64,000 bases of DNA from Tannerellaceae bacterium (GCA_031257015.1 JAIRPK010000013.1:1-64000), one strand, 5' to 3'; positions 19,301-27,587 are shown, numbered from the stretch's first letter. Made by a program: numbers and translations. The notes: generated from the letters alone by a model not told the origin.

Positions 19301-19630
19301 ACCAAGAGCCGTAACGACAACTTCATCCAACGCATGAGTATCGGAGACCAGCCTGATTACCCCCAAATTGGGTTTAATGGCCACCTCTTGCGAAACCATG
19401 CCTACGTATGAAATCACAAGAGTTTTTGCATTAGCGGGGACAGTGACAGCGAACGCCCCGTTCAAATCGGTAATGTCGCCAACGGCGGCGCCTTTCACCT
19501 TTACCGAGGCTCCGATGATTGGTTCGCCATCCTCGGACGAGACGACTGTGCCCGTCACTTTGCCTGTTTGAGCAGCGACCATGCACGCGCCTGCAAAGAG
19601 GCAGCAAAAAAGATAGATCAACTTGTTCAT
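16373..19630 (-). CDS. SusC/RagA TonB-dependent transporter (first pair)
   Basis: A 1085-residue outer-membrane transporter. After the signal peptide (about 1-20) comes a carboxypeptidase-D regulatory-like beta domain (VTGTVVSSEDGEPIIGASV), then a Ton-box region LDEVVVTALG near 102. The plug domain carries INPEDIENITVLKGGSAALYG (about 212), and a 22-strand barrel follows, ending in the Phe-terminated LKLNLTF. No STN signalling domain and no sigma/anti-sigma genes are present, so control is probably by a DNA-binding regulator acting on the dyads upstream. It is divergent from the second SusC gene across about 1 kb. Confidence 0.9.
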   Translation of the reverse strand: MNKLIYLFCCLFAGACMVAAQTGKVTGTVVSSEDGEPIIGASVKVKGAAVGDITDLNGAFAVTVPANAKTLVISYVGMVSQEVAIKPNLGVIRLVSDTHALDEVVVTALGISREKKSLGYAVQEVKSAELTQAGQMNLSGSLTGKIAGVQVNQFGGTVGASSRISIRGNSSFEKDQQPLIVVDGVPVSNDTERSGNNRYEGVDYGSGLNDINPEDIENITVLKGGSAALYGMRAGRGVILITTKKGRSSKGVTVSYDANLTLSQVANLPRLQNLYGQGHNGDETYWKRNGAGMSYQEYSEKYGFNFNGVNTGYDESWGPRLDIGLMIPQYDSPAKDGVYQPTAWVSQPNNIRDFFQTGSAMNHTISVLSQSEKSSARASLSVRDEIGTVPNTDQKRYSGQFSSTMTLNKYFSLEMMGNYTHTRSENLLGQGYGNNNPINSLTVWSGRQINMQTLKDNWNQKDAAGNYTHYNWIGTYHVNPYFTINKNTNSLDRDRFFSKASVFYQPFEFLKIEGRLGYDYYQVKTFERLLFHWDVPEGSFNQRNTRNAELNMDVIAMFNKSFGNYSVTASAGANYRDATWEQNKIGAGQLTVPGVYTISNAKGAAQIEMDHSQIRSNSIYASASVGWKSQLYVDASARNDWNSTILDPFFYPSISASWIPTETFASLTNGPISFLKLRIGWAEIGAATTAYRNRAYYYAENNAFNGVAQMYRSMTYPNPNLRPENIATWETGLEFGLFNNRLHADVAYYQKKTTDQIITVPTSYTVGFSQMLLNAGQIDTKGLEIQLKGDILKNAKGLNWTSTVNFSKEKSIVVELDPNYPNLKTMELGWTWGIPNQAKVGEEWGVLVTTGYDRITKEDVESGDVVLGNGAKIGDIKVTESGLLKSKSGEIIAHVTPKFLAGWRNDFQYKQFAAGIFLDMRIGGDIWSQSMMHSYTAGLAAITAEDGIRERMILPGRDVVKDERFAMQNEAGEWVPNTIEVTAQEWFEDGGLNPLYVFDGSFLKLREAYISYIVPASALAKTKFISNASISLIGSNLWLMWVHKSNTLRLDPETGGVSSDTRGVGFEQASVPSSRTFGLKLNLTF

Positions 19631-19741
19631 AGATTATTCTTTAATGTTTAATAATTAAATATTTATTTCTCACAAAAACAGCTAACAAAAAAAACGTCTA
19701 TTAATCATTCATGTTCAAATCAGTGCTCCTGTATAACACTA

Positions 19742-19771
19742 TGTAAACAAAAACGTACAATTAAATTGACA
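19742..19771. promoter_or_regulatory. Dyad element 1 (half-site TGTCAATTTAAT)
   Basis: The right half ACAATTAAATTGACA is the reverse complement of the left half of element 2. The left half is degenerate. It lies 112 bp upstream of the first susC ATG. Confidence 0.5.
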
Positions 19772-19869
19772 ATAAATATGCACGGATATGGCGGTGATGA
19801 ATTTTGCGCTTTATGTTGATTATTTGATAGTTGCTTGTAAGTTCAAAAAGTTCAATTTAAATTTGCACC

Positions 19870-19899
19870 TGTCAATTTAATTGTACGTTTAAATGACTA
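19870..19899. promoter_or_regulatory. Dyad element 2
   Basis: TGTCAATTTAATTGT faces ACGTTTAAATGACTA, an imperfect 30-bp dyad. It starts 128 bp from element 1. The 445-bp inverted repeat begins at its centre, so the distant copy carries only the right half. Confidence 0.55.
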
Positions 19900-20326
19900 C
19901 TTTTTAATAATCTCTGCACTGTTCCAAGTATCTGTGAAAAAAACATTCATCCTCTTCAAAAAATCATTTATAAACAAGGTTAAGGTTATTAATGCTGAAA
20001 TCAGATTGAAGCGAAGGGAAAAGCGTCTTCTCCTGTTTCTGTATTTCCTGGACCGGCGTTTTTGCAACGATGCAAAAGCTTCATGTTTTGAACAGGAACG
20101 ATTTGCAACGATGAAAAAGCTTCATGTTTTGAACAGGAGCAATTTGCAACGATGAAAAAGCTCCATGTTTTGAACAGGGACGATTTGCAACGATGAAAAA
20201 GCTTCATGTTTTGAACAGGAACGATTTGCAATGATGCAAAAGCTTCATGTTTTGAACATGGACGATTTGCAATGATGCAAAAGCTTCATGTTTTGAACAT
20301 GGGCGATTTGTAATGATGAAAAAGTC
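19882..20326 (+). repeat. 445-bp inverted repeat, left copy
   Basis: This segment reappears in reverse orientation at 29663-30107, also 445 bp. The unique 180-bp part (about 19882-20063) differs from its partner by one substitution and two single-base indels. The rest is a 41-bp array with equal copy number in both copies. It lies in the regulatory region between the divergent susC genes. Confidence 0.92.
20064..20326 (+). repeat. 41-bp double-palindrome array, copy 1
   Basis: Units start at 20064, 20105, 20146, 20187, 20228, 20269 and 20310 (partial), period exactly 41 bp. Each unit holds two dyads, TTTGCA-ACGA-TGCAAA and CATGTT-TTG-AACATG, whose centres are about 20.5 bp apart. Several units here carry changes that weaken one arm (GATGAAAAAG, GAACAGG). 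Confidence 0.95.
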
Positions 20327-20455
20327 CGAAAGGCAGCTGCATGACAAAAAAGCAAGGAATAAGAAAAGCCTTCGCCTTGGAATGTATCAAATAAAATGTG
20401 TTGGATTATTTTTTTTGCGCCTCGTTAAGGTAAAATCTGCATCATGGCTTGTTAT

Positions 20456-20485
20456 TGTCAATTTATACGAACGATTAAATTGCGC
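20456..20485. promoter_or_regulatory. Dyad element 3
   Basis: TGTCAATTTATACGA faces ACGATTAAATTGCGC. Same half-site as elements 1, 2 and 4, centred on CG. It lies 200 bp upstream of the second susC ATG. Confidence 0.5.
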
Positions 20486-20571
20486 ATGTTCGGCATACTG
20501 CCCATTGCTTGTTCGAAAAACGTAACGTCAAAAATATCAGGCATTAATGACACACATGTTAATTTAATTGA

Positions 20572-20579
20572 TAGCTTTG
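20572..20579 (+). promoter_or_regulatory. Candidate -7 box of the second susCD operon
   Basis: TAGCTTTG fits TAnnTTTG. The inferred start near 20584 places dyad element 4 over the first transcribed bases, a position suited to repression. No convincing -33 element was seen. Confidence 0.45.
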
Positions 20580-20585
20580 TATTAT

Positions 20586-20615
20586 TGTCAATTTAATCGT
20601 TCGTTTTAATTGACA
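20586..20615. promoter_or_regulatory. Dyad element 4
   Basis: TGTCAATTTAATCGT faces TCGTTTTAATTGACA, the best-preserved 30-bp dyad of the four (12 of 15 positions symmetric). It starts 130 bp after element 3 and ends 41 bp before the susC ATG. Confidence 0.6.
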
Positions 20616-20655
20616 CCTTTACGAATTTAGATTGTTAAACTTTAAATGAATTTTT

Positions 20656-23600
20656 ATGAATAAAAGACTGAATCTTTTTATTTTATCTTTTCTCCTCTTT
20701 GCGCTTGCGGCTGTTGACGCCGTTGCGCAATCTCGCGTGACGGGTATTGTTACCGGCGCGAACGGGGAGGCTATCATTGGCGCTAACGTGCTGGAAAAGG
20801 GAGCGAACAATGGAGTTATTACCGATCTTGATGGAAAATTCGCATTAACCGTTTCGTCCGGCGCTGTATTGCAGGTGTCCTACATCGGATATATCGTGCA
20901 GGAGGTCAGAGTCGGCAATCAAACGGCCTTGCACATCACGCTTGCTGAGGACACCAAGGCGCTGGAGGAAGTGATAGTCGTAGGTTACAGCACTCAGAAG
21001 AAGGAAAACCTGACGGGAGCGGTGGCTGCGATTAACTTTAACAAAGTGGCATCCGTTCCGGTGGCCAATACTACGAATATGCTGCAAGGACGGCTGCCGG
21101 GCGTGACATTGACCAACAACGGTGCGCAGGCCGGACGCGACAATCCGGAAATACGCATACGCGGTATCGGAACTTTCGGCAATAATAATCCTATGGTGCT
21201 GATTGATGGGGTTGAAAGCTCTATTGAGCAGATTTCCTTGATCGCTCCGGATGATATTGATCGTGTTTCGGTGCTTAAAGATGCCGCATCAGCGAGTATT
21301 TACGGTGTTCGTGCAGCTAACGGCGTGGTTCTGATCACTACCAAAACGGGATTTGAGCAAAAGCCGAGCATTACTTATTCCGGTAATTATGCAATCCAGG
21401 AGGCTACGATCCTTCCGGACTTTGTCAGTTCGTATGAATGGGCAAAAATGTACAATGAGTGCTGGCCGGCAAAGGCATATACGGATGATATGCTCCGTAA
21501 GTTGCAGGACGGTTCCGACCCTGATCATTTTGCGAATACGAACTGGGCCAGGGAAATGTTCCGTTCGGCTCCAATGACGTCGCATCACCTGTCCGTAAAC
21601 GGAGGAAACAAGGATGTGCATTATATGATCTCCGCGCAATACTTCCAGCAGGATGGGATATTGAAGCAAACAGCTAACGAACGGATTAATTTCCGCTCCA
21701 ACCTGGATGCAAAGATTGGAATACTGAAAGTTGGAATGAACCTGTCGGGCAATCGCCAAGCAATAGACGAACCGAACACGTCTGTAACGGGAGAAGGGCT
21801 TATGAGATTCCTTACATGGTTTACTCGCCCGACTGTACCGGTTAAATATTCAAATGGACATTGGGCGCATATAGATGGAAATCCATTCATAGGTCAGGCG
21901 GTATTCAAGAATCCGGTTGAGTCCATGTACACAGGGTATAATGATATTAAGAACTATCGCTTTGACGCCCTCTTCTTCGGCGAGCTGGATATTATGAAGG
22001 GATTAAAGCTTCGTTCGAGCCTTGCGTATAAGTTTTACATGAATGATGCAACCTATTTCAGTCCGAAAAATACTGTCCGCTATGATGCCGACGGCAAGGC
22101 ACTGACTACGGTTGGAAACAATAGCCTTAGTGACTACCATTATTTGGGTACTGCATATATTAATGAGAATATCCTTACGTATAATACACGTTTGGGAGAG
22201 AATGAAATCGCATTGTTGGCCGGTCATTCCATTCAATCATCAAGATGGGACAGAAATTCTTCCTCCAAGCAGGGTTTCCCGACCGATAATATATACGAGA
22301 TGGACGGAGGAACGACTAATCCGTCGGCAAGCGGAAACGCAGAGGAAACGGCATTGCAATCTTTCTTCGGAAGAATCAATTATAATTACGGAAACCGTTA
22401 TTTGGCTGAGGTAAATATTCGTCACGACGGCTCGTCGCGTATGCCGCAGTCGCATCGTTATGCAACTTTCCCGTCCGTTTCAGGAGGCTGGATAATATCT
22501 AACGAGTCCTTTATGGAGAATGTTCCCGTTCTTAGCTTCCTGAAGTTACGCGCAAGCTGGGGGGAACTGGGAAATCAGGAAATCAGCAACTATGCTTACT
22601 CTGCCTCATTATCGGCTAGCGGCAGCTATTACTTCGGAGACTCAAAGCAAGTCGGAATGAAGAATACCAAGATCCCCAATGAAAATATCAAATGGGAAAC
22701 GACAACCATCACCGATGCAGGTCTTGATGCTTCATTCCTCGACGGGAAAATAAGCGCATCCTTCGACTGGTTTGAAAAGAATACTTCGGACATTCTCATG
22801 CGTTTGTCAATGCCCGGAATATTTCTAGGCTCCCTTTCCGCCCCTTACCAGAACGCGGGAAAAGTGCAGAACAAGGGATGGGAGCTGTCGGCAAACTATG
22901 TCGATCGCAAAGACGACCTTTCATGGGAAGCCGGATTCTCTCTTTCAAGCGTAGAAAACAAGATCATTGACATGCGCGGAATTGAAAATATCTCCGGAAA
23001 TACAATCAACAGGGAAGGACACCCTATCGGATCATATTTCGGACTGAAAGCTATCGGAATATACCGCACCCAAGCCGACCTTGATCGCGTCAATGCCAAC
23101 GGGCAAAAAATACTGCAAAACAATCAGCCTCCACAGCTGGGCGATATTATGTATGAAGACTTTAATGACGACGGTAATATCAATAGCAGCGACCGCCAAA
23201 TTATTGGGAATCCTTTTCCGAAGATGCAATACTCCTTCAATCTCGGCGCGACATACAAGAACTTCTCCATTAACCTCTTCTTCCAGGGGCTTTCAGGCAT
23301 ATACAGATACAACTGGGACGAAACAACGATTTCCAATGGCGGAAACAAAACCAGCAGATGGCTGGACAGATATTCGACAACCAATCCCAACGGAAGTATG
23401 CCGATCATGGGAAGAAGCGTAAACGATGAATACTCCTCATTCTGGCTAAGCAAGTCCGACTATCTGAGACTGAAGAACGTCGAAGCCGGCTATACATTTA
23501 ATAAAAAAGCTCTTCTCAACAAGCTGGGCATCCAAAGCCTTCGCCTTTATATCGCCGGCTCCAACCTGCTCACATTTACTTCCCTGAAAGATTATGATCC

Positions 23601-23682
23601 GGAGAAGTTCAGCTCCGATGCAAGAAACGATGTGCATCCGAATACAAGAACATATTCCGTAGGCATTAATGTTAAATTTTAA
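20656..23682 (+). CDS. SusC/RagA TonB-dependent transporter (second pair)
   Basis: A 1008-residue outer-membrane transporter. The signal peptide (about 1-24) ends before QSRVTGIVTGANGEAIIGAN, the carboxypeptidase-D regulatory-like domain. The Ton-box region LEEVIVVGYST is near 103. The plug includes IRGIGTFGNNNPMVLIDGVE and DRVSVLKDAASASIYG. The barrel ends in VGINVKF. No STN domain. It shares only family-level similarity with the divergent SusC, so the two are not a recent duplication. The leader holds dyad element 4, suggesting the operon shares a regulator with its divergent neighbour. Confidence 0.92.
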   Translation: MNKRLNLFILSFLLFALAAVDAVAQSRVTGIVTGANGEAIIGANVLEKGANNGVITDLDGKFALTVSSGAVLQVSYIGYIVQEVRVGNQTALHITLAEDTKALEEVIVVGYSTQKKENLTGAVAAINFNKVASVPVANTTNMLQGRLPGVTLTNNGAQAGRDNPEIRIRGIGTFGNNNPMVLIDGVESSIEQISLIAPDDIDRVSVLKDAASASIYGVRAANGVVLITTKTGFEQKPSITYSGNYAIQEATILPDFVSSYEWAKMYNECWPAKAYTDDMLRKLQDGSDPDHFANTNWAREMFRSAPMTSHHLSVNGGNKDVHYMISAQYFQQDGILKQTANERINFRSNLDAKIGILKVGMNLSGNRQAIDEPNTSVTGEGLMRFLTWFTRPTVPVKYSNGHWAHIDGNPFIGQAVFKNPVESMYTGYNDIKNYRFDALFFGELDIMKGLKLRSSLAYKFYMNDATYFSPKNTVRYDADGKALTTVGNNSLSDYHYLGTAYINENILTYNTRLGENEIALLAGHSIQSSRWDRNSSSKQGFPTDNIYEMDGGTTNPSASGNAEETALQSFFGRINYNYGNRYLAEVNIRHDGSSRMPQSHRYATFPSVSGGWIISNESFMENVPVLSFLKLRASWGELGNQEISNYAYSASLSASGSYYFGDSKQVGMKNTKIPNENIKWETTTITDAGLDASFLDGKISASFDWFEKNTSDILMRLSMPGIFLGSLSAPYQNAGKVQNKGWELSANYVDRKDDLSWEAGFSLSSVENKIIDMRGIENISGNTINREGHPIGSYFGLKAIGIYRTQADLDRVNANGQKILQNNQPPQLGDIMYEDFNDDGNINSSDRQIIGNPFPKMQYSFNLGATYKNFSINLFFQGLSGIYRYNWDETTISNGGNKTSRWLDRYSTTNPNGSMPIMGRSVNDEYSSFWLSKSDYLRLKNVEAGYTFNKKALLNKLGIQSLRLYIAGSNLLTFTSLKDYDPEKFSSDARNDVHPNTRTYSVGINVKF

Positions 23683-23696
23683 AAGCAGTTATTATT

Positions 23697-25307
23697 ATGA
23701 AATCAATAAACAAATGTATTGGAACAATACTGTTAACCTCCTTGCTCCTTTCCTGCTCCGACGACTTCCTCCAGAAGAACTCCCTCACGGAATCCTCAAC
23801 GGCAACCTTCTGGAAAACCTCCGACGATGCCCTCATGGCGCTCGCCTCTTGCTATGACGCCCTTCAAAGCATGAATCTTTACAATGGCGACCCGTGGAGC
23901 TTCGGCCCCATCAACATGGATTTAATGACCGACGACGGAGGACACTTCAACTGGAGCGGATGGGTGCCGGGCTATAATATCCCAATGGGAACCTACACGC
24001 CGGCCAGCGGAATCATCGAATCATACTGGAAAGCCTGCTACGAAGCTATCAGCCGATGCAACGTCCTTATTGCAAATGCAGAAAACATTGACATGGATGA
24101 TGCCCTGAAAGCCTCTTACATTGCTGAAGCCAAAGTAATCCGCGCCCTGATGTACATCCACCTCACCATGACTTACCAGGACGTCCCCTACCTTACGGTG
24201 CCCCTTACAATTGATAACGCAGAAAGCTCAAAGACCGACCGGGCCACAATCGTTGCCGGCATCTCAGCCGACCTCAAAGATGCAGCCACAGTCCTTCCCA
24301 AAGACGCCACGGCAAGAGGACGCATAACCAAAGGCGCAGCACTCGCACTCCTCGGCCGCCTTTCGCTCTACAACGAGAAATGGGACGATGCTATCGCCGC
24401 ATACAAGCAGGTTATGGAACTGGGCTACTCCCTGCATCCGAGCTTTAACGATCTATTCACCACCAAGGGGGAAACATCCAAGGAAGTAATCTTCGCCATT
24501 CGCTATGAAGGCCCCGGACAGGGCGAAGGCGCCGGATTCAACGGCCACTGGAATACCCCGCTCGAATCAATGAACGGAACAATCGACCTAGCCGAAGCAT
24601 TCTACTGCACAGACGGCAAACCAACCTCGGACACCAAGATAGCCGAGCTTCTCGATAACGGAAAACTGGACGTCGCCAGGCCAAATCCCGACCACTACCT
24701 CAACCGAGACCCCCGCCTCTACCGAACCCTCTTCGTGGCCGGCATGACATGGAACGGCAAAGGAGGCCTGAACCCGGAAGCCGCCAACCCATACGCCAAT
24801 ATCTACGGAGGAGCAGCCGCATCCCTCTCGACAATCTATGTCTACAAATACTTCGACCCATCCATCACCGCAAACCAATTCGACAACAACCAGGACTTCT
24901 ATGTCGTCCGCTACGCCGAAATACTCCTCTCCCTCGCCGAAGCAATGGTTCGGAAAGGCAACTATAATTTTAGCGAAGTTGCCGCTCTCGTTAACCAAGT
25001 CCGCCAGCGGGTCAACATGCCCACGGTTGAGGACGTCGAAGGAGCCGGACTGTCCGGCGAGGAACTTCTCAAAGTCATCAAGCACGAACGACGGGTCGAA
25101 CTGGCCTTTGAAGGCCTCCGCCTGTTCGACCTCTACCGATGGAAGGAATGGGGCGCCGCTATAACAAAGATCGAAAACGAACGCACCACCTACGGACTGG
25201 CATACGAGCCGCGCAAGTCCATCGGCGAACGTGATTACGTATGGCCGATTCCAACCCCCGAATTAGACTCGAACACCAAACTGGAACAGCATAATGCTTG
25301 GAAATAA
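23697..25307 (+). CDS. SusD/RagB-like surface lipoprotein (second pair)
   Basis: A 536-residue nutrient-binding lipoprotein of the classic SusD family (RagB/SusD with the N-terminal SusD-like_3 region). Lipobox LLLSC (Cys 20) is followed by SDD, a surface-export-like acidic signal. Typical features are FLQKNSLTESSTATFWKT, the TPR core (AEAKVIRALMYIHLTMTY), and the C-terminal ELAFEGLRLFDLYRWK and YVWPIPTPEL motifs. It starts 14 nt after susC. With no enzymes attached, the ligand cannot be named; the WPIP ending is common in glycan-type SusDs. Confidence 0.92.
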   Translation: MKSINKCIGTILLTSLLLSCSDDFLQKNSLTESSTATFWKTSDDALMALASCYDALQSMNLYNGDPWSFGPINMDLMTDDGGHFNWSGWVPGYNIPMGTYTPASGIIESYWKACYEAISRCNVLIANAENIDMDDALKASYIAEAKVIRALMYIHLTMTYQDVPYLTVPLTIDNAESSKTDRATIVAGISADLKDAATVLPKDATARGRITKGAALALLGRLSLYNEKWDDAIAAYKQVMELGYSLHPSFNDLFTTKGETSKEVIFAIRYEGPGQGEGAGFNGHWNTPLESMNGTIDLAEAFYCTDGKPTSDTKIAELLDNGKLDVARPNPDHYLNRDPRLYRTLFVAGMTWNGKGGLNPEAANPYANIYGGAAASLSTIYVYKYFDPSITANQFDNNQDFYVVRYAEILLSLAEAMVRKGNYNFSEVAALVNQVRQRVNMPTVEDVEGAGLSGEELLKVIKHERRVELAFEGLRLFDLYRWKEWGAAITKIENERTTYGLAYEPRKSIGERDYVWPIPTPELDSNTKLEQHNAWK

Positions 25308-25326
25308 TCACAATTAGAGATAAATG

Positions 25327-25360
25327 TAAAGGCGCGGAGGAATTTCCCTTCGCGCCTTTA
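25327..25360 (+). terminator. Terminator of the second susCD operon
   Basis: TAAAGGCGCG at 25327-25336 pairs with CGCGCCTTTA at 25351-25360, 20 bp after the susD stop. The following U tract is weak. Confidence 0.65.
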
Positions 25361-25971
25361 TGCTTATATAGCCGGGCTTTTCATTGAAGCATGGCAATCC
25401 AAAAACTCTGCCCACAAACATTTCCCGAATTAATCCGATGAATAAATTATAAAAAGACAAATAAAAACAAGGTCCTAATTATCCTTGGCAAAAAGATACG
25501 GAGCAAGCAACGCTAACTATTGATATAAAGAAAACAATTGTAGCCTGCCATACCGTTAATACTTCATCTACAAGCGTCCCGACGGGCTTTCGGAAATGAT
25601 GTAACAGCACTTCCGTCACCGGTGCGCGAACTTTCCGCATCGGTGCGCAGACTTCCGGCGCACGCAATGGAATCTTCGGAAATAGTCCGGATTCTAATGT
25701 TCGTGATTTCTTTTTAGGATTCGCGTGTGATTCTCGTTTTAGAGGAAATCCCTGAGCTTTGAGTCTCTGGAATTATGCTGATAATTGACAGGCTATGCGT
25801 CAGAAACAAAAAGATGGATACTCGCATTTTTGTATTTAGGAAAACAGGTTCAAGACTGTTTTGAGTGATGGATGAATAGTCAATTTTGCATGATTGCTTG
25901 CTTATTCTGTTTTTTATGGTGGAATAAGTGAAACATTATTCTAAAATCGCAAACGCCGGTGCATCACCGTG
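25361..25971. other. Intergenic region between susD-2 and the FHA cluster
   Basis: About 610 bp without a credible gene. It contains a short copy of the CACCGGTG repeat family at 25610-25672. Otherwise nothing was recognised. Confidence 0.5.
25610..25672. repeat. Short CACCGGTG-family repeat
   Basis: Two 21-bp units, with cores CACCGGTG and CATCGGTG, and a degenerate third share the CTTCCG linker of the array at 6672-6768. The TTCCG marks fall 22 and 20 bp apart. This shows the family is dispersed. Confidence 0.7.
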
Positions 25972-26667
25972 TCAGGCAATGGAGGAGAGGAATGAGAGGA
26001 AGCTTTGCTTGTAGGAGATTGTTTCTTGAACGTCCAGGACAGGAATGATATAGAAGGAGTAGTTTTTTCTGTTTTTGCTGTCGCAGTATTCTACCAGTTC
26101 GTCCTTGATTATTTCCGGAGGAAGTTTTTGTCGGAAGATGGAGGAGAGTTTGTCGTCGGTAATACTGCCCATGCTGTTGTCGCTGGTGCAGAGGAAGAAA
26201 TGGTCGTCAGGCTGAAGGTCTCGGATTAGCCGGACGGAAGCGTTTGTCTTTGAGGCGGTGCGGTAGATTATGTGGCCATGACGAAAATGATAGATGCGGC
26301 AGTTGCCCGTATGTGCAACAGTGATGCCTTCGGAGCTGATATAGAGCATGGCTAGCGAGAGAGGAACGGCTGTGTCGTTGGGTCGCTCTTTTCTATACAT
26401 TTCGAGGTTGGCTTCCGTGTATTGAATGGCTTTACGGATAAAGTCGGGCGATGGGGTTTCGGCGTCGAGCATGGCAGTAAAGAATGTGAGGAAGGATTCG
26501 CAGGCGAGTGAGCCTGTTGCATGTCCGTTGTCGTCGTCGCCTTCACAGAGGAGGAAGAGGCGTTGGCCGGCCTTGACGGCTTCCGGTGAGGGGAAGATTT
26601 GTTCTTCTCTGTTTGTTGGGGAAGATTTTTCGCTGATGGCACAGGGTTTTGTGATTGATATGTTCAT
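25972..26667 (-). CDS. PP2C-like phosphatase, divergent and possibly inactive
   Basis: A 231-residue protein with the outline of a PP2C-type Ser/Thr phosphatase. SSPTNREEQI stands for the N-terminal RxxNEDs motif, and CEGDDDNGHATGSLACESF for the DGMGGH motif. VAHTGNCRIYHFRHG stands for the GDSR motif and CTSDNSM for LCSDGL. RKNYSFYII stands for DNxT. Several metal-binding Asp positions are replaced (N in GNCR, K before NYS), so catalysis is doubtful and it may be a phospho-sensing pseudophosphatase. It is the last gene of the FHA cluster, 24 nt after an FHA gene, which suits a phospho-signalling role. No kinase gene is present. The fold call is fairly safe; activity is open. Confidence 0.65.
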   Translation of the reverse strand: MNISITKPCAISEKSSPTNREEQIFPSPEAVKAGQRLFLLCEGDDDNGHATGSLACESFLTFFTAMLDAETPSPDFIRKAIQYTEANLEMYRKERPNDTAVPLSLAMLYISSEGITVAHTGNCRIYHFRHGHIIYRTASKTNASVRLIRDLQPDDHFFLCTSDNSMGSITDDKLSSIFRQKLPPEIIKDELVEYCDSKNRKNYSFYIIPVLDVQETISYKQSFLSFLSSIA

Positions 26668-26691
26668 AACAGCATGTTTGCGATTATTTGT

Positions 26692-27213
26692 TTATTCGTT
26701 GAATCGGAGGGTCGTGTTTCCAATAATTATTTCGTCGTTATTGTTGAGAATCACGATTTCTCCTTTTTCTAAGTAAGAGCTATTATATAACGTATGATTT
26801 TTGCTGTTATTGTCGGAGAGGAAGTGTTTGAATCCTTTGCTGTCTTTTCTGACTTCTATGCGTATATGCTCGCGGCTCATGGTTCTGTCGGCGGTTTCTA
26901 TGTGGATAGTTGCTTGTGAGCTTTGCGATGATTTGCGGCCGATGATGTTTATTCCTTCTGGCAGGGGGAAGATTTGTTGTCGGGTGTTTTCGTCTGCCAT
27001 GATGGTTATTGTTCCGGCTTTTTCGTGTGATTTGAGTATTAGCTGCGTGACGTCGTCGGTGGCAGAAAAAACATCTCCGCCTTTCGACGAAAGGACGGAG
27101 ATGTTAATTGGTTGTTTGCACTTTGGGCATTTAAAGGAGGTTATGTTTGGCGGTAATTTGCCTTCATCTACCTTCAGCCCTACGCGGCAATGTGGACATT
27201 TAACTGATATCAT
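26692..27213 (-). CDS. Zinc-ribbon plus FHA domain protein
   Basis: A 173-residue cytoplasmic protein. The N-terminal MJ0042-type zinc ribbon has CPHC (about 6-9) and CPKC (about 29-32). A linker follows, then an FHA domain from about 85: INIIGRKSS, then MSREHIRIEV (the SxxH core), LSDNNSKNHT and DEIIIGNTTLRF. FHA domains bind phosphothreonine peptides. The conserved Gly-Arg, Ser and His are present; the usual SxNGT is the variant NSKNHT. Its ATG overlaps the stop of the Asp-rich gene by 4 nt, so the two are coupled. Confidence 0.85.
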   Translation of the reverse strand: MISVKCPHCRVGLKVDEGKLPPNITSFKCPKCKQPINISVLSSKGGDVFSATDDVTQLILKSHEKAGTITIMADENTRQQIFPLPEGINIIGRKSSQSSQATIHIETADRTMSREHIRIEVRKDSKGFKHFLSDNNSKNHTLYNSSYLEKGEIVILNNNDEIIIGNTTLRFNE

Positions 27214-27452
27214 ATTATGATAGAGATGTCCATATCGCTGATGTCGCTGGAATATGAGTCGATCATATCAGCATCCAGAAGCATAACGGTATCATCGGCT
27301 AATGTTATAAAGTCGGAACCGTCCGTGCTTTCGTCTATAACGATTGCATCCATAATGTCGCTGTCGTCGTCCAAATCAATGACTACGGCGTCGTCGAAGA
27401 GAGTTGAATCGTTATCGTCGATCGTAACAAAAGTATATTCTTCTTGTTGCAT
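27210..27452 (-). CDS. Small Asp-rich protein coupled to the FHA gene
   Basis: An 80-residue strongly acidic protein, with about one residue in four Asp (VVIDLDDDSDIMDA). It carries several Ser and Thr in hydrophobic-acidic surroundings (FVTIDDND, STLFDDAV, FITLADDTVML). No known domain was recognised and no signal peptide is present. The ATG at 27452 is preferred over a GTG at 27470, because the -7 box at 27486-27493 puts transcription at about 27481. The gene overlaps the FHA gene by 4 nt, so the products are probably made in fixed ratio. A possible role as a phosphothreonine ligand for the FHA domains is inference only. Confidence 0.65.
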   Translation of the reverse strand: MQQEEYTFVTIDDNDSTLFDDAVVIDLDDDSDIMDAIVIDESTDGSDFITLADDTVMLLDADMIDSYSSDISDMDISIII

Positions 27453-27485
27453 ATAACTGTACTTTATCACGTTTACTTATATCGG

Positions 27486-27493
27486 CAAAGATA
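27486..27493 (-). promoter_or_regulatory. Internal promoter of the FHA cluster
   Basis: The minus strand reads TATCTTTG (TAnnTTTG), about 34 nt upstream of the ATG at 27452. It lies in the 135-bp gap after the upstream FHA gene, so the last three genes can be expressed separately. Confidence 0.6.
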
Positions 27494-27587
27494 GATAGAG
27501 TTGTGAATATACTGTTTGTTGGCCATGGCTATTAATCCAAAGTTGGTTGTTCTTGTACCAAATGGTTGTTTTTCAGGACGAACCCGT

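Noticed and set aside
20064..20326. CRISPR array
   Set aside because: The whole 41-bp unit repeats without unique spacers, and no cas gene is present in the window.
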